This document shows positions 31,409 to 43,680 of a stretch of 64,000 nucleotides of DNA, in pieces (the first letter of the stretch is position 1; each line of letters opens with the position of its first letter). Below the pieces are notes generated by a model, which was not told the origin of the DNA, ran no database searches, and was given only the letters and a program-made list of their open reading frames with translations. This DNA is from Quercus robur. Lineage: Eukaryota; Streptophyta; Magnoliopsida; Fagales; Fagaceae. The stretch lies in NCBI RefSeq assembly GCF_932294415.1, contig NC_065543.1, forward strand, positions 25,662,530 to 25,726,529, written 5' to 3'. A program made the position numbers and the translations under genes.

Positions 31409-34400
31409 TATATTTTATAATTTCATAGTTGGGGAGGAGGGGACTTTCTGCTTGGATATCTCCATTAGAAACACTAGAAGGTGCTAGTTTAGCTTCCAAA
31501 AAACAAAAAAACGCTAAAATGGCACTTCCTTCTCCCTTTATAATAGGATGGATTCAAGGCCCAAGAGTGTGTATGTAACTTACTACTCAAAAAAATATGT
31601 GTTGTTAATTATTTGGTATGAATAATTAGTCATCTGAAACCAATGGACATCATTTAATTTTAGTTGTCTTTTTAAACTAAATTAGCACTCTAAAATGGGA
31701 GCATTGAGTACTAAGTACTACCTTTTATGCATTTAAAACACCTTCATAGTATAATTGTATGAATGGGCTATCAAGTTTACCTAGGACATGTCATCTCACA
31801 TGAATTATTGCCCTTGAGCTGATTATGAGATATTGGCCTTTCTTTCTTCTAATGGATCTCTATTTTTAATGAGTTAGGTAGCTGACATTAAAAGGATGAA
31901 TGGCTTGGCAACAGATCTTCAAATGTTTGCTTTGAAAACATTACAAATACCATTACCAGGAAGACATCCACCATCTCCCAATTTGTCTCCCAATTTGTCT
32001 AATGGGTCTGCTTCTCAAGGGTATGATATACTTCATCTCTACAAATAACTATTTTTACTTATAGTCAAGCTTATTATCATCCCATTGCTAGCCTTTAGTC
32101 TGCAAGGAGTTACTTATAAAAATAAATAAAAGAAAAATGGTTTTTTTATTTTTTATTTATTATTTATTTTTTTATTTTTTATTTTATTTTATTTTTTTTC
32201 TAGGATATGCTCTAGCATGTCTTGTGTCCACTAGTATACAATGCCATGATGACTTCTTCTTCCTCTCACTTTATTATGCATTCATCAATTTACTTGCCCT
32301 TGAGTTTATGACACTTCATTCTTGATTCTTGTAGCATCCATATTTCCAACAATTTGCTTTCTTATTGCATATATATGTTTAAGACATTACAAAAAATTAA
32401 TATTTTTGTCTTCTTTGTGTTATCCAATGCATAGACAACACTATAGAGTGCCTTATTATAACCGTTTTTTTCATTGTTGGAGGCAATGAATTGTTCTTCT
32501 TATAATTGTGCATTTGCTTACAAAGCCAAGTGCACAATAGTTGGATATGTTCATTTTAGTATTATACATTGCTATGCTCCATACCTACACTTTTGGAGAG
32601 AGCCTGACACTGGTGTTGGTGTACAAAGGCTAAATATCTACCCTTGGTCTTATCTATAAAAAAAAAAAAACTCTTGCTTCTTAGTGATTGTGATGGGATC
32701 TCAAAACTGATGTACAATGGATGCTAAATTATTTTAGTATTTGTCCCTTTTTGACTGTGTAAGACTCAGATCATAGAGATCATGAGTTCATGATATACTT
32801 AAATTAATGAGATATAGTATGGAAGTTTACGTGGCCTGGTCTTTTTTTTTTTTAAATGGTTAGAAATCTCCTAAGCTACTACCCGAATCCCTCCCCTGCC
32901 CCTCAACCCCTAGGAAGTACCTAGAGAGGTGCCATTAGACCAATTGGGTCATTGGCTATTCTTTTTACAATGCTAATAGCGAGTATAGGACTTACATTAC
33001 CCAAGAAAAGTCAATGCATGGAGAGCATATGGCATAATAAATCCCCACGACACACCACACCCAGGGTTGTGACATACTAACTGCAAGGAGTTCAAACATA
33101 GCAGACCCCAAACTTATCAACAACAAAAAAAATGAATGAGATTTTTTTTTTTAACATAAAAGGTGTTGTTGAGATAAAGAGGCGTGTGGCCCATGTACAC
33201 AGGAAGTATTACAATAAGAAATTAAATCTAATAAATTTATAATTGAAAATAATTCTTACGCTGTCATCCATTCGGTCAAGGATCTGAAAAACAGCAATTT
33301 CAGCTTTAAAATGGTCCTTTCACATTGCTCAAGATATGATTGAGTTTAAGACTTGTTCTTATATCTTTTGATTGATGAACTCCTTCATGTTTGAGGATTA
33401 TTCCTTGAACCCCTTATGACATATTCCCCTGGGAAAAACTACAAGCAGTTCAAGTACTAGAAGCTTGCACCTGAACATATATATTTTTTGATTTGGGAAA
33501 ATGTTACATTATTCTGGCTAAAATTTAAAAATAAAATAAAATTGTGCAATTAGTTAAATAATGACATCTGGATAACATTAATAATGACATGAACTCTACC
33601 ATAAGATGAACATATTTACAAATCCTAAGTAGAGTTTGAAACAACGATCTGATATTTTTTTACGCTTACATTTGTGTCTTTGATCTTGTGAGATTGCAAT
33701 CTGTATTTCTTGAACTAGCCTTTATGTTTCTGTAGATGTACTCTTTGTTATGGTTTGGTAAGCAATTAGCAGCCAATTAAAAAAAACCCAATTACAATTG
33801 ATTTCGTTTACAGGAAAATATAATATATGCTTCAAAAGTGGACATTTAACTTAATGATGTATTTTTGGTTCATGACTTGCCAATCAATAATATGTTTTCT
33901 TGTTTTTGATTGACTAGAACCATACTTGGTCTTGTGTTCATCTAAACTTAGAAATGTTCCCTTCCGGGAACACATGTTCCCAAATTTTGTTGAGACAAAA
34001 TTGAGGAATCAAATTTTATGCACCATCTGGAATGTTATGTATGCTGACCTTTTATTGACTGATGGTGGTTCTTTGATTGCGCACATAAAGCCAGTGTAGT
34101 GAAAAGTGAGCAGCGAAACTAAGCTGTCACTGTAACTGTTTAGAAAATTTAGGTCTCATATCTTATTCACTTCTAAAATAATGTGGGAGTTGACTAGGTA
34201 GTACACTTGAATGCTCAACTAATTCCAGTGAAGTGAAAGCTGACCTAGGTGCTCAGTGCTCACCCAAACTCTCAAGCAAAGGATAGGCACCAAAACCTCT
34301 TGACAGGAAGTCTGTTAGAAACTCAAGAGGTAGTATGAAATCCATTGGGGTGGGCTCAGATCAGTATCCATGAATTTAAAAATCCTATCTTGGAATGTGT

Positions 34401-37400
34401 AGGGTTTAAATAATTTTCATAGGAAGGATGCTGTCAAAAATATTCTTAAGGAGTGGCATGGTGATGTTGTTTGTTTACAGGAAACCAAATTGGATTGTAC
34501 AAACTCTACCATTGTGAAAAATCTATGGGGCAGCCCTTTTGTAGATTGGGCAGTTTTGGATGTAATTCACACTGCTAGGGGTATTTTGTTGGCATGGGAC
34601 AGGAGGGAGGAAGTTGATTATTTTGTGGGTAGATTTTCTGTTTCTATTTTGTTGAAGGCGTAGACGGTTTTGAATGGGTTTGTTCATGGGTGTACTGTCC
34701 GTTTGATGACAGTGCTAGGAATGCAACGTGGGTGGAACTTGATTCTGTGAGATTGCGGTGGATCTTGGCTTGGTGTTTGATTGGTGATTTCAACATCATC
34801 AGATATCCGGTAGAGAGACTTGATTGTAACTCTTTTAGCTCAGCCATGTTTAAATTCTCTGGCTTTATTGAGAAAAATAATCTGGTTGACCTGCCTTTGG
34901 AGGGGGGCGACTACACTTGGTTTCATGATTCTGATAATCCTTCCATGCCCAGAATTGATAGGGCTCTGAATTTAGTTGACTGGGAGGATCATTTTTTGGA
35001 TGTGACCTAGAAGACTCTTCCTTGGGTGGTGTTGGATCATTGTCCTATTTTAGTGGAGGTAGGAGGTATGTTGAGGGGGAAGATAAATTTGAGAATATGT
35101 GGCTGAAAGTGGAGGGTTTTGTGGATTTTAGCTTGTAAATTGAAGGCTTTGAAAGGTGACTTGAATCATTGGAATAAGCATGTGTTTGGGGATGTGGCTT
35201 TTAGGAAAAAAAATTCTTTTTATTGAGTTTTTGGGTCTTGAAATTAGAGAAGAGCTGCAAGTCTTGTCTCTAGATGATAGATTTGGAAGAACAGTAATCA
35301 AAGCTGATATCGTGCATTTAGCTTCTTTGGAGGAGATTTCTTGGAGGAAAAAATTCAAGGTCTTGTTCATTAAAGAGGGGGATAATAATACTCGGTTTTT
35401 TCATAGGTAGGCTAACTTGCACAATTGAACCAATCGCATTAGGGGAGTGGAGGTTGAGGGAGTGCTTTATGAGTATGATAGGGAGGTTCAAGATCAGGTG
35501 GTGGAATTTTATAAGAATTTATAACAAGAGCTTGAATCTTAGAGGCCTACCGTTGATGGCCTAGAGTTTACTTGCTTAGATGAAACTGAGAGGCTATCTT
35601 TAGAGAGGGAGTTCAATAAGGTGGAGATTCTTGTTGTTTTAAAGGAGGCTGAGGGTGATAAGGCACTTGGGCCGGATGGCTTTACTATGGGTTTTTTCCA
35701 ATAGTGTTAAGTGTGTGTTAGAAGAGGATGTTATGGCTTTTTTGGATGGATTTTCATAGAACTTGCATCTTTGAAAAATCCCTTCATGCCACTTTTTTGT
35801 GTCTAATTTCTAAAAAGACCAATGCTATTGACATTAAGGACTTTTGTCCTATTAACCTTGTGGGTAGTTTTTATAAGCTGTTATCAAAAGTGTTGGTACA
35901 TAGGCTCCGTTGTGTTTTGGATAAACTCATTTTTAATTCTCAAAATTCCTTTGTTGGAGGGAGACAGATTCTTGATCCCATTCTCATTGTAAATGAATGT
36001 TTGGATAGTAGAATGAAGAGTGGAATTCTTGGTGTGATTGTTAAGCTTGATATTGAGAAGGCTTATGATCATGTGAATTGGGATGCTTTGTTTTATCTCA
36101 TGGAGAGGATGGGTTTTGGAGAGAAGTGGGGGAGGTGGATGAAGTTTTGTATTTCTACTGTCCGTTTTTCAATTCTTGTTAATGGCTCTCCAATGGGTTT
36201 TTTTTGGTAGTTCTTGAGGCCTTCGCCAAAGGGACTCTTTGTCTCCTCTTCTTTTCCTGTTGGTGATGGAAGTTTTGAGTAGGCTGTTGAAAAGAACGGA
36301 AGAGGGAGGCTTTCTTAGGGGTTTTCAAGCAGATTCCCATTCACAAGGAGGTATGCATATTTCTCATCTTCTTTTTGTTGATGACGCTATCTTATTTTGT
36401 GATGCAACCAAGGAACAACTTTTAGGTATTCGTATGGTGATGATTTTCTTTAAGGCAATCATAGGCTTGAAAGTCAATATTGGTAAGAGTGAGATTGCTC
36501 CAATGGGGGAGTTAGGGAGTTTGAATGCTTTGGCTAGTGTCTTAGGTTGCAATATTGTTAGGTTGCTCATAGTTTACTTGGGTATGCCTTTTGGGGCTCA
36601 TTTTAATGATTCATCAATTTGGAATCCTATTACAGAGAGACTTTCTTTGGAGTGGTATTGATGCTCCTAAGGTTCCTTTGGTGGAATGGCATAAGGTTTG
36701 TATGCCATTGCAAAAGGGTGGTTTAGGGATTCGACGGCTGAGAAGATTTAATTCTGCTTTGTTAGGCAAATGGTTGTGGAGATATGGAACGGAGAGAGAT
36801 GCCCTTTGGAGGAAGGTCATTGAGGCTAAATATGGGGATGAAGGGGGTGGTTGGTGTACCAAACCGGTGTTAGGGACCTATGGTGTTAGTGTGTGGAAAT
36901 CCATTAGAAGTGGTTGGCTGGACTTTTCTAAATTTCTTCTGTTTGATGTGGGTGATGGTATGAAGATAAAGTTTTGGGAGGATGTATGGTGTAGGGATTG
37001 TTCCCTTAAGGAAGCATTCCCAGAATTGTATAGTATTAGTCGGGCAAGGGAGTTTTTGTGTCAAAGGTGATGTGTTTCTCCAATGGGAGGCTTCATTGGG
37101 ACATTTGGTTTCGTCGTCCACCACAAGATTGGGAGTCAGAATCATTTGATCGCTTTTGGGTTGTGCTTTATTCCACGAATGTGTGGGATGTTGGTGATGA
37201 CAAACTTTTTTGGAAGCCGGCAATGAGGAGAGGTTTTGAGGTTCGAGGCTTCTATCACTCTTTTTCTCCTTCTTCTATCATTGATTTTCCTTGGAAAATG
37301 GTGTGGCAATCCAAGGTTCCTCCTAAAGTAGCGGTCTATTCTTGGATTGCTGCCTTAGGTAAGATCTTTTTTTTTTTTTTTTTTTTGATAAGTAATAAAA

Positions 37401-40400
37401 AATTTCATTGATAAAAAAGAGAGACACCCAAGTACACAGGGGGTATACAGGGGTGAACAAATCAAGAACGAACATTACAAAAATCAAGAAAATCCAAAAT
37501 AGAAGAAAAAGGATGATTCCTCCACACAGACAACCAGTCCAATAAAGTTCTGAAAAATAGAAGCTTGATGTCAGGCAAGGAATGCTTGCTGTCTTCGAAA
37601 CACCAAAGATTAACTACGGATAATCTTTGGAAGAGGCATATTGCAGTGTTAGAGTGGTGCTTTATGTGTAAAAGGTGTGGGCAATCGGTGGATCATCTGC
37701 TTTTTCATTGTCCTATAGCATATGACTTGTGGTCTATGGTTTTTTGTTTGTTTGGTATACATTGGGTCATGCTGTATAAAGTTAGTGAGGTATTAGCGTC
37801 TTGGCAGGGGAAGTTTGGTAGACATAGAAATAGGTTTATGGAGGTTTGTGCCGCATTGTTTGTTTTGGTGCTTATGGTGGGAGCAGAATGCGAGATGCTT
37901 TGAGAATTCTGAACGGTCTATTCTTACATTAAGTTTTTCTTTTTCCGTTCTCTCCTTGAGTGGAGTTTAGTTTTGCCTTCCTATTCTTGTCTTTCTCTCC
38001 CCAATCTTATAGATCATTGTAATATGGGTTTTTGATTTGTGCTTCTGTAGTACGCTTCCTGTGTACTTGGTTGGTTTTTTCTTAATAAAATCTCTTTCGT
38101 TACTTATCCAAAAGAAAAAAAAAAAAAAAAGCTATTTAGTTGGAAACGTTTACATTTGTCCAAAGGAGGAAGATTAACTTTACTGAAAAGTACCATTTCA
38201 AGCCTTCCCACCTATTTCTTTTCCTTGTTTACTATCCCTCAAGCTGTGGCAGATAGATTAGAAAGGATCCAGAGAAATTTCCTATGTGGTGGGTTTGAGG
38301 AAGCTTTCAAATATCCACTTGTTGCTTGGAATAAGGTGTGTTGGCCAGTTGAGTCAGGTGGTTTGGGGATATGGAGGATTGGTTTGTTTAATCAAGCCCT
38401 GCTCGGAAAATGGTTATGGTGGTTCGGAAGTGAAACCAATCATTTATGGCATCAGGCTATAGCTACCAAGTATGGAGAGACTAGTGGAGGTTGGTGCACT
38501 AGAGTTGGTTGAGGTTCTCAGGGGTATGGAATGTGGATGAATATTATGAAAGGTGCAGAGAGTTTCTTTGGACATGCGTTGTATGTGGTAGGAGAGGGTC
38601 TTCGTATTCGATTCTGGTATGATCTTTGATGTGGGTATAGGGGTATGAAATGTGGAAGAATATTAGGAAAGGTGCAGAGAGTTTCTTTGGACATGTGTTG
38701 TATGTGGTGAGAGAGGGTCTTCATATTCGATTTTGGTATGATCTTTGGTGTGGGTACATTCCCTTAAAGGATCTTTACCCTGATCTTTTCTCTCGTGCTA
38801 TGGGTAAAGAAGCCTGGATTTTAGAGTTGCTTGCTATTGTATCGAGTCATTAGACGGTGGTAGTAGAAGTTGGAATATTCAATTCCACCATGATCCTGAT
38901 GATTGGGAGGTGGAGAGAGTGTATGCTTTTTACAAGCATATTTATTCTAAAATTCCAAGGGGTGGGGGGGTTGATAGATTGTTTTGGAAGTTAACCCCAA
39001 ATGGTGTTTTTGATGTGCGCTTTTTCTATAATTCCTTATCTAACCCTCCTACCATTCCTTTCCCTTGGAAGTGTATTTGGAGTGTTAAGGTACTTAGAAG
39101 AGTGTCTTTCTATGGACAGCAGCTCGGGATAGTATTCTCATTATTGATAACCTTGTAAAAAGGAACCTGCCTCTGGTTAATTGGTGCTGCTTATGCTGTT
39201 GCGATGGAGAAACAATGGATCATCTTTTGCTTCATTGTAAGTTTGCACATGCCTTATGGAGTGAAGTTTTTCTAATGTTTGGAATGCAGTGGGTGATGCC
39301 AAGGATGGTTGTTTCTCTTCTTTTGCATGGGAGAATTATTTGGGGATACACTCTTCTTCGGTTTGGAATATGGTGTCAACCTATAATATGTGGCTAATTT
39401 GGAGGGAACAAAATACCCTTACTTTTGAGGATGTTGAGATATCTGTTGATCTTTTGAAGTCTTTGCCAGTTGGGACTTTGTTTGTGTGGTCTTGTATTTG
39501 GGATTTTACGCAATGTATTTCTGTATTTGATTTCCTTCAATCTATCTATGTTTCCCTTTGATTTGTTTTTATTTGTTTCATGTATAGTTTGTTCATCATC
39601 GTGAACAAGATGTACTTTTTTTAATGAAAATATCTATTTCCTATCATAAAAAAAGAACCTAATGCATATCTCTATCATTTCTACAGTTACTTAGCTTGAC
39701 TACAAATTTAGTGTTCTGTGCTTATCACCTCTTTAGACCGGGCTTCAAGAGAAATTTCAAGATATTTTTCTTTTGTGCCCATTAAAGTTCCTAGAGGTTA
39801 AATAGCTATATGCCCCTCAAGAAAATAAAGCCTCATTGTTCAAATAACACTAGACATGGTGTTCTGAGTCTTAGATATGCTTCCCATTCTTTTAGTACAC
39901 TACTTTAGGTTCATAATGCTGGTTTCTTTACAACTGGTTACCTCTGTGGACATCACCTGCACTATTGTAGTAAGATTTCCTTTGCTTGGATTTTTGAAAA
40001 ACTATTGCCAAAATCAACATCCGTTTCCCTGCCTGGCGAGTTACTGTTGGCATTATAGTTTTCTCTGTTCTTGCCCAATCAAGGTTCCCTGATCTATGAA
40101 TAAGCCTGAACGCCATGGCCTCTCTCTCTCTCTCTCTCTCTCTCATGCACACGGGTGGCTGCAATGTCAGACCAGTAAGAATTGTCAGACTCCGATTTAG
40201 GCTAGCTAGTGAATTTTCTGGCCACTTTGTTGTTGCTTCAAAACATAGTACCATGATTAGTTAACTTTTGACTCTTCATATATGTACACACTTTATCCTT
40301 ATATTCAAAACTTTAATTTCATTCTCTCATACAAGCGTTAGTTTTCACATATAATTGAGACATGGATTTATCATCCACAGCGTGTGAAACTTTGAGCAAC

Positions 40401-41103
40401 CTTTATAACTTTTTTCTTCCCTTGAAAGCATTCCAACCATCATAAATTTTAGGCCAAGATATACTTTAGTCCTTACACATTTGGGTGCATTTCAATTTCG
40501 CACCTCTATATTTTTGTGTCACTTTAGTCCTTATTTTTATTTGATTTCAATATTATTCTTACTGTTAAAATTTTTACCTAAATTTCTCAAAGAAAAGCTC
40601 TCAAGGCTTACTTTATTCAGTTAACAAAAACTTGTTACAAATGAGAACCCATATTGCTACTTATACAATCTATTTGCACTAACAGTCACAGGGTTGGCTC
40701 AAATCAAGACTAAATCTGATTGGTCAATAATGCTAAACCAATCAGCTAACACATTGACTAAGAACAAGTGGATCCAATTGGCTGCTGTTACAATAACAGC
40801 CTGTTGCCCACTGTTTGAGTACAAGTCCTTTAAGTGGAACTAACTGTCTAAGCAGAGACTAGCAACCTTCCAAGCTCTCTCCAGTTACCTCCAAATGGCT
40901 CAGAAATGGCCTGGAATATTAGTTAACATCCTTAACTCAATCCTAGTTGGCTGCTGGAGGTGTTGAACCCCAATAGTAGAGGTCGCTTCAATGTTCTGGC
41001 TGACTGCTACTGAAGCTTGGCTGCTGCATTGGGCCATTAGTAGTTGGCTGCTGCTACTGCCTTGTGTCAAGGCTACAGGTATGAGCAGCCATTTAGATGC
41101 TCC

Positions 41104-41151
<48 letters not shown>

Positions 41152-43680
41152 ATGGCAGATCAATACACAACACTGTTCCCGACCCATCAAACCATCAGTC
41201 ACCATTTTGCAAATGATCTCCATGAAAGAAGAAAATGAGAAAGAACAAAAGAGAGGGTGAGAGCTCAAGCCTCCATAAATTGTTGTCTTCATAAGAAATT
41301 TTTTAAATTCATCACCCTACATGCAAGGAAACAATCATACCCACAAATTCACATCCCAATCGAACCTAAGCTCTGTATACAATGTCAATTACAACCACCG
41401 ACCAAATCCACCCTGACACAAAACTACCCAAACCACAATACAGAGTAACCCCACTGCCAAACAATCACATACATAACAGCAACCCCACCACCACATGGCC
41501 ACTCTTAGACTCACACCGCCAACTTGATTAACACCCAAGCTTCCTCAATTTCCAAAACCAACCCATTGAATTAATCTAAAGTAACCTGAACTGCGCATCT
41601 CAAATCCTTGAATTGTTGTCGTGCCCTCAAAAATCCTGATGCAGAATGCATTTGAGGAAAGCAAGAAAATAAGAAACTAGAGGGGAAATCCTAGGTTCAC
41701 CACCTAAGGGTGCTTGGAATCACCACCAAGAGAAACAATTCTAATCAGAAAACTCGTATTCAAAATGCAATACCCAAAATGTTTATGGAACCTCCTAAGA
41801 GGCTCCAGGGAGTACAATCTGGCATAATTAAATCATAAATTTCTCAATCACAATAAAAGCACATATTCAAAATTTGAAAATGTCAACTGATAAGATGAGA
41901 AAATATCTAAAACAATAAAGTCTGAAATAAGGGATGTAAAATGGTGATCCAATATGGCAACTATGAAAAATCCCTGCTCTAGTGTCCACACCAAATCCCT
42001 TCATGGCGTCACTCACCAAATACACGAGATCCATTCATCGTAGACCTGTAACACCTCAGCCAAACAAAGCCTCCCAAATCAACTCCAAAGCCACCACATG
42101 AACCCACACCAACCAACCTGAGGTCCTCCATCCCCAGCCAGGCACACTTCGGTGTTTGGTTGAGTCACGGCCTTCACCTCTCTTGATAGTGGCGAGGTTG
42201 ACATCACCATGCCATTTTAAGTCCAGGCTGGTCTTCGAGGCCCACTCCATCAGAGAGAGAGAGAGAGAGGTTAAAAGAAAAAATAGAGAGAAAGGAAAGA
42301 AACGAAACGAAAAAAGAAAAAAGTTTTGAAAGGTTGTGTCACCAACTTAGCTAACATGGTGCCATGTCATCAAGCAAAACTATCCATGTATGCAAAATTA
42401 ATGTGTAAATTTCTTTTTGCCACAAACAACTTTCTTCCAAATTTTAACGGAAAGGATAATATTGAAATAAAATAGAAAAAAGGACTAAGGTGACGCAAAA
42501 AATTGTACAGGAATGATATTGAAAGTTGCCCAAATATACAGGGACAGAAGATATATCTTAGCCAAAATTTTACTGTTATTTTATGTGATATATCATTGGT
42601 TTTAGCATGTCCTTCTGACTTTATTGACTATCAACTCTATTGCTTTACATGTCCTGTAACATAAGCATAAAAATCAAATTTTCCCAAAAATAGCCTGGCT
42701 CTTTTTTGTTGAATTTGAAGTTCTGTATAAAAATTCAAATATATCTGGGTTTCTTCCTATTCTGCAATATGTCGAAAACTTCCAATGTGTATATTTTGGA
42801 GTAACACAGTTTGAAGTTGATATCTAGACTAGATTTGCAACCAAAAATAATTATGATAATGAACTTCTACTGCAGAGGAAACAGCACTGAAAAAACATCC
42901 TCGCGTCTAGGCCAATCTAATATATTGGGATCGTTCCAGTTGCCAAGATCAAAAACACCCCAACAGGTGTCTCCAGCCATGAGCACTTTACAGAAGTTTT
43001 ATGGTCTGCAATCTCCAAATCTCAAGGATACAGCTGAGGGCACAGAGATGTCAGTTTACAAAACTGGGAGTTCAGATTACTTTGATGATGAACTGCTGCT
43101 TAAAACCTCACCAATTTCTGGTCCACCTTCAAACCACCATCAGAACTCCAGAAATTCAGTTAATGGTTTCTTGCCTGAGAATGGTCAAGTGGTTGGGCAT
43201 TGGAATCTTGCTGAACCTGGAGATGGGGAGGGTGAGAAATCTGATGAAAAGCCTGTCCGAAGGCGTCCAAAGCCTGAGGTTGATTCTGGGGCTGGAACAC
43301 CTGAAAGATTGTTGAAAGGAGAAAACAGTGGTGGAAGCAGTGGTTTCTCAGCTTCAACAGGTAAAGGTCTAGCAATGAGGCCAAAATCAGCAAGCCGAAC
43401 GACACTATTCTCTGATTCAGAGTCAGGATGGTTGAATTCTATTCCAGTGGGATTGGGAGATTCCATAATAGCTGATGGGCTATCTACAGTTCGTAAATCA
43501 TCAAGCACATCAAGCCTGAAAGACCAGGAAACTAATAACTCAACATCTGCTTGGCCAACGTCAAAGTGGAGTTTAAAATCAGACTTGCAATCTCTCTCAA
43601 CAGCAGCCATCACCCGACCAATCTTTGATGGTTTACCCAAGCCAATAAGTGGCCGATGGAACAAAGCTGCCCTTGATTAG
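30763..43680 (+). CDS. LysM-domain protein, three exons
   Basis: Exon 1 is 30763-30915, exon 2 31878-32020, exon 3 42876-43680, 1101 bases and 366 residues. Junctions are GAG|GTATTT ... GTTAG|GTA and AAGG|GTATGA ... TGCAG|AGG. The last is phase 2 and closes a Gly codon exactly, so the model joins without a shift. Residues 1-29 are glycine/serine-rich. Residues about 31-78 are a single LysM domain ([46 protein letters not shown]). The rest is serine-rich and probably disordered, with [15 protein letters not shown] conserved in the family. It matches the plant 'peptidoglycan-binding LysM domain-containing protein' family. There is no signal peptide or membrane segment, so it is probably intracellular, unlike LysM receptor kinases. 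Its ligand and role are unknown. No competing stop disrupts it, so it is probably a working gene. Confidence 0.85.
30916..31877 (+). other. Intron 1 of the LysM gene
   Basis: 962 bases with GT and AG ends. It contains a CT microsatellite at 31374-31406 and otherwise AT-rich DNA. Confidence 0.8.
31374..31406. repeat. CT microsatellite in intron 1
   Basis: About 16 uninterrupted CT units. Confidence 0.95.
32840..33240 (-). mobile_element. Retroposon fragments with poly-T heads
   Basis: Two poly-T runs (32842-32854, 33141-33152) are each followed by non-coding sequence. The second runs into AAGAGGCGTGTGGCCCATGTACACAGGAAG, like the reversed LINE 3' end seen at 37366-37605. They are probably 5'-truncated retroposons on the minus strand. 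Confidence 0.35.
34370..38131 (+). pseudogene. L1-type LINE (first copy), ORF2 with endonuclease and reverse transcriptase
   Basis: ORF2 starts at the ATG at 34370 with [10 protein letters not shown], stop, GLNNF and CLQETKLD, the N-terminus of the apurinic endonuclease (EEP family). Near 34775 IGDFNIIR follows. RT motifs are ALGPDGFT (35660), [18 protein letters not shown] (35850), [12 protein letters not shown] (36050), LRQ-type region and [10 protein letters not shown] (36370). A zinc-finger RVT region ([26 protein letters not shown]) follows. The 3' UTR ends with TTACTTATCC and a poly-A at 38113-38130. Four or more frame breaks make it dead. About 200 bases after SIWNPI (36626) are deleted, since the block usually between this and LQRDFLWSG is missing. 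ORF1 was not recognised upstream. Confidence 0.8.
37366..37605 (-). mobile_element. 5'-truncated LINE tail inserted in the first LINE
   Basis: A 20-base poly-T is followed by the reverse of a LINE 3' UTR (GATAAGTAATAAAAAATTTC and GTACACAGGGGGTATACAG). It separates AALGKI from [11 protein letters not shown] of the host LINE's reading frame. Flanking AAGAT words at 37361-37365 and 37606-37610 may be the TSD. Confidence 0.6.
38132..39657 (+). pseudogene. 5'-truncated LINE (second copy) downstream of the first
   Basis: The frame starts mid-RT with [17 protein letters not shown], then [23 protein letters not shown], and later a zinc-finger RVT region ([18 protein letters not shown]). It ends with a short A-run at 39650-39656. 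It begins directly after the poly-A of the first LINE, as if inserted in that tail. A 119-bp tandem duplication lies inside it (38521-38639 and 38640-38758), and there are stops. Confidence 0.7.
38521..38758 (+). repeat. 119-bp tandem duplication inside the truncated LINE
   Basis: Copies start GGGGTATGGAATGTGG and GGGGTATGAAATGTGG and run through GTGCAGAGAGTTTCTTTGG to ATGATCTTTG. They differ at about ten positions. Confidence 0.85.
40121..40144. repeat. CT microsatellite
   Basis: Twelve CT units inside LysM intron 2. Confidence 0.9.
40451..42564. mobile_element. Mutator-like element with about 130-bp inverted ends, in intron 2
   Basis: The left end AGGCCAAGATATACTTTAGTCC and the right end, reversed, GGCTAAGATATATCTTCTGTCC, pair for about 130 bases. 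Paired blocks include CACTTTAGTCCTTATTTTTATT with CACCTTAGTCCTTTTTTCTATTT, and TTTCAATATTATTCTTACTGTTAAAATTT with TTTCAATATTATCCTTTCCGTTAAAATTT. Both flanks carry AAATTTT, a possible TSD. The interior has no recognised transposase. A CT run lies at 41108-41150. The interior includes GC-richer segments (42060-42250) that could be captured DNA, but I do not recognise a source. Confidence 0.6.
41108..41150. repeat. CT microsatellite inside the Mutator-like element
   Basis: About 21 CT units. Confidence 0.95.

Larger units (their letters stand above)
32021..42875 (+). other. Intron 2 of the LysM gene (10.9 kb)
   Basis: GT at 32021 and AG at 42874-42875. Almost all of it is mobile DNA: retroposon tails (32840-33240), a near full-length LINE, a 5'-truncated LINE, and a Mutator-like element. 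The unassigned parts 33250-34350 and 39660-40440 are AT-rich without coding sense. Confidence 0.8.

Noticed and set aside
32021-42875. Idea that exon 3 belongs to a separate gene and the LysM gene is truncated
   Set aside because: Phase 2/phase 1 junctions join exactly and the exon 3 product continues the known family pattern ([13 protein letters not shown]).
43185-43664. 159-codon minus-strand ORF over LysM exon 3
   Set aside because: It is the shadow of the real exon. The plus frame shows the family pattern.
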